Positions 8,794 to 17,596 of a stretch of DNA of 64,000 nt are shown piece by piece. This DNA is from Hyphomicrobiales bacterium (lineage in GTDB: Bacteria; Pseudomonadota; Alphaproteobacteria; Rhizobiales; Rhizobiaceae), in assembly GCA_900465685.1 (NCBI GenBank), contig UEGR01000003.1, positions 610,997-674,996 of the forward strand. Direction: 5' to 3'. The translations under genes were made by a program, and so were the position numbers. The notes below the pieces were generated by a model, which was given only the letters and a program-made list of their open reading frames with translations, made no database searches and had not been told where the DNA came from. The stretch's first letter is position 1, and every line of letters starts with the position of its first letter.

Positions 8794-9984
8794 ATGGCCC
8801 GTGCCCCCCGCGCCCTCGTGATGATTCCCGCTGGAGAAGTGTATGACCACGACAATGTGCGCTGGTATCGTCACACCGACGTGCAGGGCAGCATCAATCA
8901 CTATCACAATATTGGCGATGCCTTTGTGTTCGAGTCATCGCTCAAGCTGATGAACTATGAAAAGGCGTCCGAGCTTCCCATAACCGCTTATTCGCCGGAA
9001 AAGATCGACCAGCTGCGCGAGGATTATGACTATGTCATTCTGCGCGGCTCGAACTATGTGAACAAGGACATGAACTGGCGCGAGAGCATCGCCGTCTTGC
9101 AACGCTTGAAGCTCCCGGTCATCGCCTTTGGCATTGGTGCACAGGCCCCCTCCAAGGGCGCGCTGGAACTTTCAGAAGAAACCAAGGCCGTGCTACGCAT
9201 CATCGCGGATTCGACCGTCTCCATTGGCGTGCGCGGTGCATATACGGCGCAGGTGCTGAACGATATTGGCATTCGCAATGTGCGCATCATCGGCTGCCCC
9301 ACGGCCTTTCGCCGCAACAACCAGCATTTGCGCATCAAGCTGCCGCCGCTCGACAGCGTAGAGAAGGTTGGCGTCACGGTGCGCCGTGAGGTTTCACCTG
9401 CCTATGCACAGGACATCGAGCAATATCTTACCCGTCACCGCGACCTCATCAAGGCAATGGCGCGGCGCTTCGACGTCACGCTGATGGCGCAAGGCGAGAT
9501 TGATGAGAAAAAGATGGTGTTCGGCACGCCCGAACAGAAGGAAGATGCCATCGCCGCTCTGAAGGCACATCGCTGGACCGCCGATTGGTATTTCGACGAA
9601 GAAATTGAAAATCTCTACCGGAACAAGATGTTCTATTCCGATGTTGTGGCCGATTATGAGAACCTCGTGCGCCAGCAACAGCTGGTGCTCGGTTATCGCC
9701 TGCACGGCAATCTGATGGCGCTCGCCAATGGCGTGCCGTCGATCTATTTCACTTATGACAGCCGCACGGCCGAATTTGCCGAGACCTACAAAATTCCAAG
9801 CTATGACGTTTTCAGCGACAAGCCGTTCCGTCTGGAAGATTACTGGGATCAGTCGCTGTTCGACAAATATAACCGCGCATGGTTCGAAACCTATGCGGAG
9901 ATGAAGCAGTTCCTCGACGAAAACGGTATCGACAACAAGATGACCGATACCGGCCTGCCAGTGGAAACGCTCAAAGTCGCCTGA
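8794..9984 (+). CDS. Polysaccharide pyruvyl transferase family protein
   Basis: The 396-residue protein matches the polysaccharide pyruvyl transferase superfamily. It has an N-terminal INHYHNIGDAFVFE segment, VIAFGIGAQAPSKG near residue 108, SIGVRGAYTAQVL near 140, and a C-terminal LGYRLHGNLMALANGVPSIY near residue 302. Family members add ketal-linked pyruvate from phosphoenolpyruvate to sugars, giving the glycan an acid group. The start ATG at 8794 is chosen because AAAGGAAAA stands directly before it; the TTG at 8761 in the same frame lies in the repeat. It closes the glycan cluster and converges with the next gene, seven bases away. Some members have other roles, so the reaction is inferred. 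Confidence 0.82.
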   Translation: MARAPRALVMIPAGEVYDHDNVRWYRHTDVQGSINHYHNIGDAFVFESSLKLMNYEKASELPITAYSPEKIDQLREDYDYVILRGSNYVNKDMNWRESIAVLQRLKLPVIAFGIGAQAPSKGALELSEETKAVLRIIADSTVSIGVRGAYTAQVLNDIGIRNVRIIGCPTAFRRNNQHLRIKLPPLDSVEKVGVTVRREVSPAYAQDIEQYLTRHRDLIKAMARRFDVTLMAQGEIDEKKMVFGTPEQKEDAIAALKAHRWTADWYFDEEIENLYRNKMFYSDVVADYENLVRQQQLVLGYRLHGNLMALANGVPSIYFTYDSRTAEFAETYKIPSYDVFSDKPFRLEDYWDQSLFDKYNRAWFETYAEMKQFLDENGIDNKMTDTGLPVETLKVA

Positions 9985-9991
9985 TCCTTGA

Positions 9992-11095
9992 TTATTTCGA
10001 GCGTCTTGCCTTCACCGCCGATGGTTTGGGACTGTCGGCGGCAGTGGGCTTATCCTTCTGCTCTTCGGCAAGCAGTGACCATGCGGCAATGAACATGGCA
10101 GCTATTAACGGCCCGATGACGAAGCCATTGATACCGACCAGCGAAATGCCGCCAACCGTCGAGATCAACACCACATAATCCGGCATGCGCGTGCCCTTGC
10201 CGACCAGCGGCGGGCGCAGCAAATTATCCACGAGACCGATAACCAGCGTTCCGATCAGAACGAGAATGACACCCTTGCCCCAGTCTCCGCTGACAAAGAA
10301 CCACACGGCGGCAGGCACCCAGACAAGCGCCGCACCAACCGCTGGCAGCATGGAGAAGAAGGTCATCATCACGCCCCACAACAGGGCTGCCTCAATCCCC
10401 AACAGCCAAAAGGCAATGCCGCCGATAGCGCCCTGAATGATCGCGATGATGATATTGCCCTTGACCGTCGCGCGGATGACGGCGGTGAATTTTTCCAGAA
10501 ACTGGCGCGTATAGTCGTCGCTCAGCGGAATAGCCTGCCGGATTCTGCGTCCAAGGTCCGCACCATCGCGGAACAGGAAGAACAGCAGGTAGAGCATGAT
10601 GCCGAAGCCGATGAAAAATTGCAGCGTGTTCTGGCCGAAGCTGACGAGACGACCAGCGAAAAGCTGGCTGCCTTGCAAAATTGTCGCTGAAATACGTGAC
10701 CGCCATTCGGCGAAGCTGCCAAGCTCGAAGCGTTTGAGCCAGTCTTCCAGCGAATCCGGCAGCACGGAAAGAATGCTGGTGATGTAGCTGTTAAGGTCAA
10801 ATTCGCGGCTGCTCAGCCGTTGGTAAAGGGAGTTTCCCTCCTGAACCAGCGAGCTGAAAATGATCAACACCGGAATGATGACCAGACAAATACACATCAG
10901 CACCGACAGGAAGGCTGCAAGATTGCGCCGCCCGCGCAGAAGCCGCACAAGATATTGCTGAACGGGATAGAAGATGACGGCGAGAATAACCGCCCACAGG
11001 ACCGCAGTGTAATAAGGGATAAGCAGCCAGGCGAAGGCGATCGTGACGAGCGCCAGAAGAATATAGAAACTAACGCGCTGGACGGACATATTCAC
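9992..11095 (-). CDS. AI-2E family transporter (PerM-like)
   Basis: The 367-residue integral membrane protein has about eight hydrophobic helices: two pairs in the first 75 residues, a soluble segment about 80-140, then helices through residue 350. The C-terminal part (GTLVIGLVDNLLRPPLVG near 285-302, then ISLVGINGFVIGPLIAA) is the hallmark of the AI-2E/PerM (UPF0118) family. Members have been linked to autoinducer-2 export or Na+/H+ antiport; the substrate here is unknown. The C-terminal tail is rich in Lys and Pro. It is transcribed alone and converges with the pyruvyl transferase. Confidence 0.85.
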   Translation of the reverse strand: MNMSVQRVSFYILLALVTIAFAWLLIPYYTAVLWAVILAVIFYPVQQYLVRLLRGRRNLAAFLSVLMCICLVIIPVLIIFSSLVQEGNSLYQRLSSREFDLNSYITSILSVLPDSLEDWLKRFELGSFAEWRSRISATILQGSQLFAGRLVSFGQNTLQFFIGFGIMLYLLFFLFRDGADLGRRIRQAIPLSDDYTRQFLEKFTAVIRATVKGNIIIAIIQGAIGGIAFWLLGIEAALLWGVMMTFFSMLPAVGAALVWVPAAVWFFVSGDWGKGVILVLIGTLVIGLVDNLLRPPLVGKGTRMPDYVVLISTVGGISLVGINGFVIGPLIAAMFIAAWSLLAEEQKDKPTAADSPKPSAVKARRSK

Positions 11096-11225
11096 TCACC
11101 GACATTGTCTTGGGAGTCGACCCTGCCCAAAATCTGCTTTTTATTCAATAGCGTATTTCCGGCAGAGCCTTGAGAGGCTTTACCGGAAACAGCTAAAAAC
11201 AGGAACATCTGGCCCTATTAAGATG

Positions 11226-12359
11226 TCAGGCTGCGGCTCGAATGGAAGATGTCGCCGCTTGCGGCAAAACACGTGCAATGACGCTGAGAAGATCGCTTTT
11301 CGACACGACGCCGACCACAAATCTGTTCTCGTCCACGATCACAGCCACATGGGTGAGACCATCGGTCAGAACTGGAAGCAGGCTCAATGCAGCATCATCC
11401 GGCCCAGCCGTAATGGCCGGAATCACATGATCCTTGAGGCTTTCGCCCGGCTGGATCAATTCACGCAGGCCAACCATGCCAGTCAAACGCCCATCGGAAC
11501 CCGTCACAGGCAAGGTCAGGATACGATGGCGCAACAGCAGATTACGCGCCTGATCGGCGGAATCGGTTTCACCAATGCTGATAACATCGCGCGACATGAT
11601 GTCGGCGCAGGTGAGATCACCATGGGCGCGGATCGATGCCTGCAACTCAACCTGTCGCAACAACCGGCCAAGGTCGTTGCGGTCGATGTCGTAGCTCTCA
11701 TCCAGCGTGTTCAGTGCCTCGTCGATATCCTCTTCCCGGATGCCCGTTCGCACTGAAGGAGGCAAGTCCTTGGTCTCGTGCAGGCTCACTGGTACAGCCG
11801 CCGCATTATGCGGATATTTCCGCCGGGCAAGCTTGTGGAACAGGATACCCACTCCCACCAGCAGACAGGAATTGAACCCGACCGGCACGAGCGGAAACCA
11901 CAGGCCCCAGCTTGCGACCGCCTGACCGCCCAGCACAGCCGTCAGCGCAGCAGCGCCGCCGGGTGGATGCAGGCTGCGGGTTACGGACATGGCGGCGATT
12001 GCAAGCGCAACGCCAAGCCCGATAGCAAGAGCCGGGTCGCTGACATAGCGAGCGACAATCACGCCTACCAGCGCTGAAATCGTGTTACCGCCGATGATCG
12101 ACCATGGTTGCGCCAGCGGACTGTTCGGCACGGCAAATAGCAGCACCGCCGATGCGCCGATGGGCGCAACGATCAACGGCAGATGCGGGCCGTTGCCCAG
12201 CAGAAGACCCGAGACAAAACCGGTGAGAGCGATGCCAACCAGCGCCCCAATGCAGGCAATCGCGCGCTCGCGCAGCGTCGCACCCGCAAGAAGCGGATTA
12301 AACAACCGGAATCGCGACACAGGCGACCCGTTATGGTCAGGAGATTTCTGTCGGGTCAT
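11226..12359 (-). CDS. HPP family membrane protein with CBS domain pair
   Basis: The 377-residue protein has an N-terminal HPP domain (about residues 20-175) with four or five transmembrane helices and the signature SLHPPGGAAALTAVLGG near 128-144. Two CBS domains follow (about 245-300 and 310-370; ADIMSRDVISIGETDSADQA, then FVVGVVSKSDLLSVIARVL). HPP proteins have been linked to nitrite transport in some organisms, and CBS pairs usually sense adenine nucleotides, so a nucleotide-gated transporter is plausible. The ATG at 12359 is the first in frame. It is monocistronic. The substrate cannot be read from the sequence. Confidence 0.85.
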   Translation of the reverse strand: MTRQKSPDHNGSPVSRFRLFNPLLAGATLRERAIACIGALVGIALTGFVSGLLLGNGPHLPLIVAPIGASAVLLFAVPNSPLAQPWSIIGGNTISALVGVIVARYVSDPALAIGLGVALAIAAMSVTRSLHPPGGAAALTAVLGGQAVASWGLWFPLVPVGFNSCLLVGVGILFHKLARRKYPHNAAAVPVSLHETKDLPPSVRTGIREEDIDEALNTLDESYDIDRNDLGRLLRQVELQASIRAHGDLTCADIMSRDVISIGETDSADQARNLLLRHRILTLPVTGSDGRLTGMVGLRELIQPGESLKDHVIPAITAGPDDAALSLLPVLTDGLTHVAVIVDENRFVVGVVSKSDLLSVIARVLPQAATSSIRAAA

Positions 12360-12512
12360 GTCACACTACAGCCAGAAGCGGCCTGTCTATTCCAAGCTTT
12401 CCCGGGAACTGCAACAGCTCCCGCTATTGATGAGCGTGAGTATCCTGTCTCCGACATATGCGAACAAGAAAGCAAATCCGCATGTATCGGAGGGGAAAAG
12501 AAAATTCTTCCG

Positions 12513-13274
12513 CTATTGAAAGCTTATCAAGAATATCGGTCTCACCAGCATTTCCGTTCCCAATAGCATAAGCCCGACGAGAAACCAGAGGCGAAACCGT
12601 TCCGGACTTATTTTCTGGCGAAAAACCTGCCCAAGTGCCATGCCTGCCAGCGCTGGCAGGACGGCAGCGAGCGAAATGAGGAGAATATCACCGCTATAAG
12701 CCTGACGCGACGAAAGCCCGATGGCCAACGCAATGGTCGACACTGTAAACGATAATCCCAATGCCTGCACCAGATCGTCTTTCTTAAGCCCCAGCGCCTG
12801 AAGATAGGGAACAGCGGGAATGACGAACACGCCGGTCGCACCGGCGATCAAGCCAGTCAGAAGACCGATCAGCGGCGAGAGCCAGACTTCGTGCCGAGCC
12901 GCTACGTGCCATTGCCGGGCCAGCAGCGTATACCCCGCATAAACGACCAGACATGCGCCGAGCAGCGCGGTGGTCTGGCTCGTCTCGCCGTCGACCAGCA
13001 TGAAGGTGCCGATCCACGTTCCGGCGATGATTGCCACAATCATGGCCCAAAGGCGCAGAGCCAGCGCACGAAAACTCGGCCCGGCCAGAAGCTGCCAGAC
13101 ATTCGTAATGAATGACGGGACGATAAGCAGGCTTGCCGCTGTTAGTGGTGAGATCAGTGCCCCCAACACACCCATGGCAACAGTTGGCAATCCCATGCCG
13201 GTCAGGCCTTTGACGAAGCCAGCGCCGAGGAAAGTGAGGGTAATCGTGACGATAAGTGCAACTGATTGGGTCAT
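12513..13274 (-). CDS. Sulfite exporter TauE/SafE family protein
   Basis: The protein (253 residues from the chosen start) has about eight transmembrane helices in two repeats: FLGAGFVKGLTGMGLPTVA near the N terminus and LIGLLTGLIAGATGVFVIPA near the middle, both typical of TauE/SafE. Family members export sulfite, sulfoacetate or other organic anions. I chose ATG 13274 (MTQSVALIV) because the hydrophobic helix begins directly after it. An upstream in-frame ATG at 13322 would add 16 residues and overlaps a palindrome. It diverges from a LysR regulator, which probably controls it. Confidence 0.82.
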   Translation of the reverse strand: MTQSVALIVTITLTFLGAGFVKGLTGMGLPTVAMGVLGALISPLTAASLLIVPSFITNVWQLLAGPSFRALALRLWAMIVAIIAGTWIGTFMLVDGETSQTTALLGACLVVYAGYTLLARQWHVAARHEVWLSPLIGLLTGLIAGATGVFVIPAVPYLQALGLKKDDLVQALGLSFTVSTIALAIGLSSRQAYSGDILLISLAAVLPALAGMALGQVFRQKISPERFRLWFLVGLMLLGTEMLVRPIFLISFQ

Positions 13275-13320
13275 GCTTTCGCTATAGAGAAATCCCCGTA
13301 TTGCGAAATGCGGAAGTTCC

Positions 13321-13355
13321 ATATTCTGCCTTCGGCTTTACCGAAGGCAGAATAT
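13321..13355. promoter_or_regulatory. Perfect 15-bp-arm palindrome between divergent genes
   Basis: Arms ATATTCTGCCTTCGG (13321-13335) and CCGAAGGCAGAATAT (13341-13355) are perfect inverted repeats around a five-base loop. The site lies 16 bases before the LysR start and 46 bases before the chosen TauE start. LysR-type regulators bind dyad sequences in such divergent regions, so this is a candidate operator. It could also form a hairpin in either leader. Confidence 0.6.
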
Positions 13356-13370
13356 GGGCGATAAATAAGC

Positions 13371-14306
13371 ATGCGTTTCGACCTTACAGACCTTCGCCTT
13401 TTCATCGCCGTTGCCGACGCCGGAAGCATTACGCACGGCGCTGCGGAAGTGGGGCTCGCCCTGCCCTCCGCAAGCGAACGCCTGCGCGATATGGAAACCA
13501 TTGGCGAGGTCAAGCTTCTCGAACGCGGCAGACGTGGTGTTTCGCTCACTGCGGCCGGGGAAGCGCTTGCGCATCATGCGCGCATCGTGCTGCGCCAGAT
13601 GACCGACATGCATACCGATCTGATTACCCATGCCAAGGGCATGCGTTCAACCGTGCGCGTGGCGGCCAATACCGCCTCTGTAACCGAATACCTTCCCGCG
13701 CGCCTTGCCCGGTTTATGGCCGACAATCCGCAAATCGATGTCGAGCTGAAAGAACGGCAGAGCGCGGAAATCGCAAGGTCTGTTTCCGGCGGTTTTGTTG
13801 AGATCGGCATATTGTCGGACGCTGTCGACACCGCCGGATTGGTTCTCCTCCCCTTCACCATAGACAGGCTGGTTCTCATTGCGGGACAAGACCATCCCCT
13901 CGCCGCCAGAAAATCGACCTGCCTTGCCGATGTCCTGCACGAACCGTTTATCGGGCTCTATTCAGGCGCACTTTACGATCACATCGAAGCCCATGCGGCA
14001 CGTCTGGGCGTCACGCTGAAGACGCGCACGCGGCTGCGTACATTTGAGAGCATCTGCCCGATGGTCGCCGCAGGCGTCGGTCTGGCAATCATTCCGGAAC
14101 TGGTTGCGCATCGTATGACGACGACAACCAGCATCGCGCCAATCCCTCTAACGGATGCATGGGCCACACGGCACCTGTCGCTTTGCATACGTTCGCTGGA
14201 TGAGCTGACCTCATCGGCGCGTGCGCTGATCGACCATCTGTCAGAAGAGAGCCCGCTGGACAGCGAGAAACTCCCCGACGATTTAATCTCTACCAGATCG
14301 CTCTAG
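13371..14306 (+). CDS. LysR family transcriptional regulator
   Basis: The 311-residue protein has the LysR layout. A winged helix-turn-helix lies at residues 1-62 (LRLFIAVADAGSITHGAAEVG, then ERLRDMETIGEVKLLERGRRG), followed by a linker helix and a periplasmic-binding-like effector domain from about 90 to 295. The recognition helix has LALPSASERL, and the usual Leu-Phe-R-x4 block is replaced by LLERGRRGV. It diverges from the TauE/SafE exporter across a strong palindrome, which suggests exporter control by an unknown small anion. The siderophore transporter genes follow 66 bases later on the same strand, but nothing in the sequence shows it controls them. Confidence 0.88.
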   Translation: MRFDLTDLRLFIAVADAGSITHGAAEVGLALPSASERLRDMETIGEVKLLERGRRGVSLTAAGEALAHHARIVLRQMTDMHTDLITHAKGMRSTVRVAANTASVTEYLPARLARFMADNPQIDVELKERQSAEIARSVSGGFVEIGILSDAVDTAGLVLLPFTIDRLVLIAGQDHPLAARKSTCLADVLHEPFIGLYSGALYDHIEAHAARLGVTLKTRTRLRTFESICPMVAAGVGLAIIPELVAHRMTTTTSIAPIPLTDAWATRHLSLCIRSLDELTSSARALIDHLSEESPLDSEKLPDDLISTRSL

Positions 14307-14372
14307 AAAACTTGCGGAGCCGTATCCTCTTGTCTATCACACGGCATCAAAGAACATGTCGTTTGGAAGCCG

Positions 14373-15215
14373 ATGGCCACGCAGGACAAAGCAATCATCA
14401 GGACGGTTGGCGTTTCCGTCAGTTTTGACGGCGCGACGGCTCTGAATTCGGTCGATGCCTCGGTTCAGACCGGACGCATAACCGTCATTTGCGGCGCCAA
14501 TGGTTCGGGCAAAAGTACGCTCTTGCGCAGCATGGCGCGCCTTCAGACGCCAACGAGCGGACAGGTTCTGTTCGACGGGGAAGACATCAACCGTCTGAAA
14601 CGTATTGATCTCGCCCGCAAGATCGCCGTGCTGGGGCAAATGCCGGAAGTCCCCGCTGGCCTGACCGTAGAAGAGCTGGTCGAAAACGGGCGTCATCCGC
14701 ATCGCGGCCTGTTTTCCCGTCTCGGCGAGCACGACCGCCAGGCTATAGAACGCGCCATCACGCAAACGGGCCTGCATGCCCTGCGTCATCGTCAGGTGGC
14801 TTCTCTCTCCGGCGGCGAACGCCAGCGCGCCTGGGTGGCGTTGGCTCTCGCACAGGAACCGTCAGTCCTGTTTCTCGATGAGCCTACAAATTTTCTCGAC
14901 ATTCGCCATCAGGCTGAACTGCTGACGCTGCTCAAGCAACTAAACCGCGACCATGGCCTGACCATTGTTGCCGTTCTGCACGATCTCAATCAGGTGCTGG
15001 AACTGGCCGATGATGTTATTCTGATGCGCAAAGGCCACTTGATGGCCTCCGGTAGTCCCGAAAGCGTTTTCACAACAGAGCGTCTTAGGGAAGCCTTCGA
15101 CTTCGACATCGAGGTGACAGTGCATCCGGTTTTGCCGATCCCGTTCTGCATGCCCCGCTGGGTCAATGATCCAACGGTTCAGCCATCCGCCGAACATGCG
15201 CGGAACGCGGAATGA
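14373..15215 (+). CDS. Iron-siderophore ABC transporter ATP-binding protein (FhuC/FecE type)
   Basis: The 280-residue ATPase has Walker A GANGSGKST near residues 48-56, the signature LSGGERQRAWVALAL near 147-161, Walker B VLFLDEP near 168-174, and the switch His in VLHDLNQ near 202. The FecE-type features and the fused FecCD partner place it in siderophore or haem uptake. It would energise import by the permease, whose start overlaps its stop (ATGA-type overlap at 15212-15215). No periplasmic binding protein gene is adjacent. Hydroxamate siderophores are the best guess from the two-in-one permease. Confidence 0.87.
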   Translation: MATQDKAIIRTVGVSVSFDGATALNSVDASVQTGRITVICGANGSGKSTLLRSMARLQTPTSGQVLFDGEDINRLKRIDLARKIAVLGQMPEVPAGLTVEELVENGRHPHRGLFSRLGEHDRQAIERAITQTGLHALRHRQVASLSGGERQRAWVALALAQEPSVLFLDEPTNFLDIRHQAELLTLLKQLNRDHGLTIVAVLHDLNQVLELADDVILMRKGHLMASGSPESVFTTERLREAFDFDIEVTVHPVLPIPFCMPRWVNDPTVQPSAEHARNAE

Positions 15216-17191
15216 CTGCGCAGCCTCTGGCATCGAACCAGACAAAAACGGCGACCTTCACTGTAGGCATTGTTGTTCTGGCAATCCTGCTGTTGATCGC
15301 GCTGACAGCGTTCGAGCTTGTCATCAGTAGTGGCAATGTCACTTTACAGGATGTCTTGCAGTCACCATCGCGCCCGCAATCCCTGGCGCAGATCATCATC
15401 GAGACCATTCGCCTGCCCCGCGCAGTTGCAGCCATATTGGTCGGCGCAGCCCTTGCCGCCGCAGGCACGGTAATGCAAACCATTTTGCGCAATCCACTTG
15501 CCGCACCGGACATTCTGGCGGTCACCAGCGGCGCGCAATTGGCATTGGTTATTTCCAGCCTGCTGCTTCCCTTTGCCTTTCCGGGCTTTCTCGCCACCAT
15601 CATCGGCGGTGCGCTTGGTGGAACATTATGCCTGCTGGTCGGCGGCGGATTACGCGCACAACCGGTTCGGCTTGCACTGGCGGGTGTAGCGGTCTCACTG
15701 TCCTTTTCCGCGCTCTCCTCCGCCATCATCCTGATTGCGGATGATCGCGCATCCGGCATCATCCTTTGGTCGTCAGGCATGTTGGAACAAACCGGCTGGA
15801 GCAAGGTTGGACCGCTCGCGCCCTTTATCGTCGCCGCAATTCTGCTGCTCGTTACCCTCGCCCGCCAGTTCGATGTTATGGCGCTCGGCAGCGATATGGC
15901 GGCAAGCCTCGGGCTGGGCAAAGCGACGGCACTGATCGGCCTTCTTGCAACAATCGTACTATCGGGTGCTGCCGTCACCATCGCCGGGCCCATCGGCTTC
16001 ATTGGTCTGGCAGTGCCCAATTTGCTGCGCGCCACTGGCATGGTTCGACACAATGTGCTTTTGCCTGCCGCTTGCCTGTGGGGAGCCGTTGCGCTGCTTT
16101 CAGCCGACATTGCAGCACAATGGCTGAGCAGCGCGGGCTCAATCATCCCGACAGGTATTCTGGCTGCCTGCTTTGCAGCACCGGCGCTGATCTTCGTATT
16201 GCGCCGCATGAAGACTGAAGCAACGGCCAGCCCCGCACAGATTCTGGGTAAAACCATATTCAAGCGGCCGACCGCGCTTTATGCGAGCCTCGGCGCACTT
16301 CTTGTCGCAGCTCTTCTGGTCGGGCTTCTCTTCGGCGATGGAATTGCCGGACGCGACATCGACTGGCAGGCGGTCGACGCGCTACGCGCGCCGCGCGTGT
16401 TCGTGGCCATGGGCGCAGGCGCTTTGCTCGCAGTGGCGGGATTATTGTTGCAGGCCGTGACCCGCAATCCACTATCCGGTCCGGAGACATTGGGCCTTGC
16501 ACAAGGCGCAGCGCTTGCAAGCCTCGTCGCACTGCTCGGCGGTATCATTCCCGGAAGCGCACTCTTTGCCCTTTTCTCGGCAGGCGGTGCTTGCCTTGTG
16601 GTTGTGCTGTTGAGCCTACTCGGCAAAAACCTGTCGCCCACACGCACAGCACTGACCGGACTTGCCGTCGCGGCCAGCCTTTCAGCATTGAGCACAATTG
16701 TGGTGATTGAAGCAAAGCTCCAGATTGCCGAAGCACTTGCCTGGCTCGCCGGCTCCACACATGGGCGCAACTGGCAGGATGTGACAGCACTTGCCCCCTG
16801 GCTTATGCTCATCGCCGTTTCAATGGCATTCGCCAAACGCCTCGACATTCTGACGCTCGGTCGCGATGCGGCTGAATCGCTCGGCGTCAACACTGCAATC
16901 ACCCGTTTGTGGATGCTGGTGCTTGCCGCCCTTTCCGTGGCGGGGGCGGTGTCCGCTGTTGGAGCGATTGGCTTCGTGGGGTTGATTGCGCCGCATGCAG
17001 CGCGCCTTTGTTGCGGCGCGCGCTACAGGCATTTGCTGCCAGTGACGGCGCTGATCGGCGCAGTGCTAACAGTTCTGGCCGATATGCTGGGCCGGGCAAT
17101 CTTCGCACCGCAGGAAATTCCGGCAGGCATCGTAACCGCGTTTATCGGTACACCGCTCTTCATCATGCTCATGCGCAAACAATCGCGCTAA
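15212..17191 (+). CDS. fhuB: Fused iron-siderophore permease (FhuB type, two FecCD halves)
   Basis: At 659 residues this has the length of Escherichia coli FhuB (about 660), the ferric-hydroxamate permease made of two FecCD halves. Each half has about ten helices. Half 1 runs about 20-335 (RLPRAVAAILVGAALAAAG, NPLAAPDILAVTSGA, GPIGFIGLAVPNLLR). Half 2 runs about 350-655 (RAPRVFVAMGAGALLAVAG, NPLSGPETLGLAQGA, GAIGFVGLIAPHAARL). It partners the ATPase encoded just upstream. Hydroxamate specificity is inferred from the fusion; a catecholate or other ferric chelate is possible. Confidence 0.82.
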   Translation: MTAQPLASNQTKTATFTVGIVVLAILLLIALTAFELVISSGNVTLQDVLQSPSRPQSLAQIIIETIRLPRAVAAILVGAALAAAGTVMQTILRNPLAAPDILAVTSGAQLALVISSLLLPFAFPGFLATIIGGALGGTLCLLVGGGLRAQPVRLALAGVAVSLSFSALSSAIILIADDRASGIILWSSGMLEQTGWSKVGPLAPFIVAAILLLVTLARQFDVMALGSDMAASLGLGKATALIGLLATIVLSGAAVTIAGPIGFIGLAVPNLLRATGMVRHNVLLPAACLWGAVALLSADIAAQWLSSAGSIIPTGILAACFAAPALIFVLRRMKTEATASPAQILGKTIFKRPTALYASLGALLVAALLVGLLFGDGIAGRDIDWQAVDALRAPRVFVAMGAGALLAVAGLLLQAVTRNPLSGPETLGLAQGAALASLVALLGGIIPGSALFALFSAGGACLVVVLLSLLGKNLSPTRTALTGLAVAASLSALSTIVVIEAKLQIAEALAWLAGSTHGRNWQDVTALAPWLMLIAVSMAFAKRLDILTLGRDAAESLGVNTAITRLWMLVLAALSVAGAVSAVGAIGFVGLIAPHAARLCCGARYRHLLPVTALIGAVLTVLADMLGRAIFAPQEIPAGIVTAFIGTPLFIMLMRKQSR

Positions 17192-17205
17192 TTGCCAATC
17201 CGGTC

Positions 17206-17243
17206 ATAAAAAGCGCCCGAGTTCAAAGAAGAACCCGGGCGCT
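17206..17243 (-). terminator. Rho-independent terminator for the rcnB-like gene
   Basis: On the minus strand an AGCGCCC/GGGCGCT stem (17212-17218 with 17237-17243), extended inward with one mismatch to a six-base loop, is followed by TTTTTA. A second hairpin (AGGACGG ... CCGTCCT, 17256-17275) lies between it and the gene's stop. Confidence 0.8.
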
Positions 17244-17290
17244 GATCATTGAGTGAGGACGGCGTTCACCGTCCTAATTCTATGCTCGAA

Positions 17291-17596
17291 TTACCGAGCA
17301 GCCATCACACCAGCGATAAGACCGGTCGCCGCAGTAATCAGAAGATACTGATTGTCGACCTTGACCCAATGCTGGCCCTTGCCCGGAGCACGAAGTCCAT
17401 AGCGCTTGTAGTCGGTGACTTGGCTATGACGCGAATTGTTGAAGCGCTGCCCCTTAGACCAGCCCTTGGCGGACTGCTTCTTAGCCTGAACCTGATGAAC
17501 CGCTGGCTTGCGCTGAGGCTGGTTATCACGAGCCTGCGCCAAAGGCGCACCAATGAACGACAGAGCAACGGCTGCGAGTAGGATCTTCTTGAACAT
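17291..17596 (-). CDS. RcnB family small periplasmic protein
   Basis: The 101-residue protein starts with a clear signal peptide (MFKKILLAAVALSFIGAPL, cleavage after AQA). After a basic linker it has the RcnB-family core: a YKRYGLRAPGKGQHWVKVDNQ-like strand pair and a C-terminal hydrophobic stretch ending TGLIAGVMAAR. RcnB of E. coli is a periplasmic nickel/cobalt homeostasis protein; metal binding here is not shown. ATG 17596 is chosen because AAAGGAGAA stands just before it. Its promoter lies in an AT-rich stretch with a Fur-like sequence. Confidence 0.82.
   Translation of the reverse strand: MFKKILLAAVALSFIGAPLAQARDNQPQRKPAVHQVQAKKQSAKGWSKGQRFNNSRHSQVTDYKRYGLRAPGKGQHWVKVDNQYLLITAATGLIAGVMAAR

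Noticed and set aside
15163..16263. 366-codon frame antisense to the FhuB-like permease
   Set aside because: It is Ser/Ala/Arg-rich low-complexity translation typical of the reverse strand of membrane protein genes.
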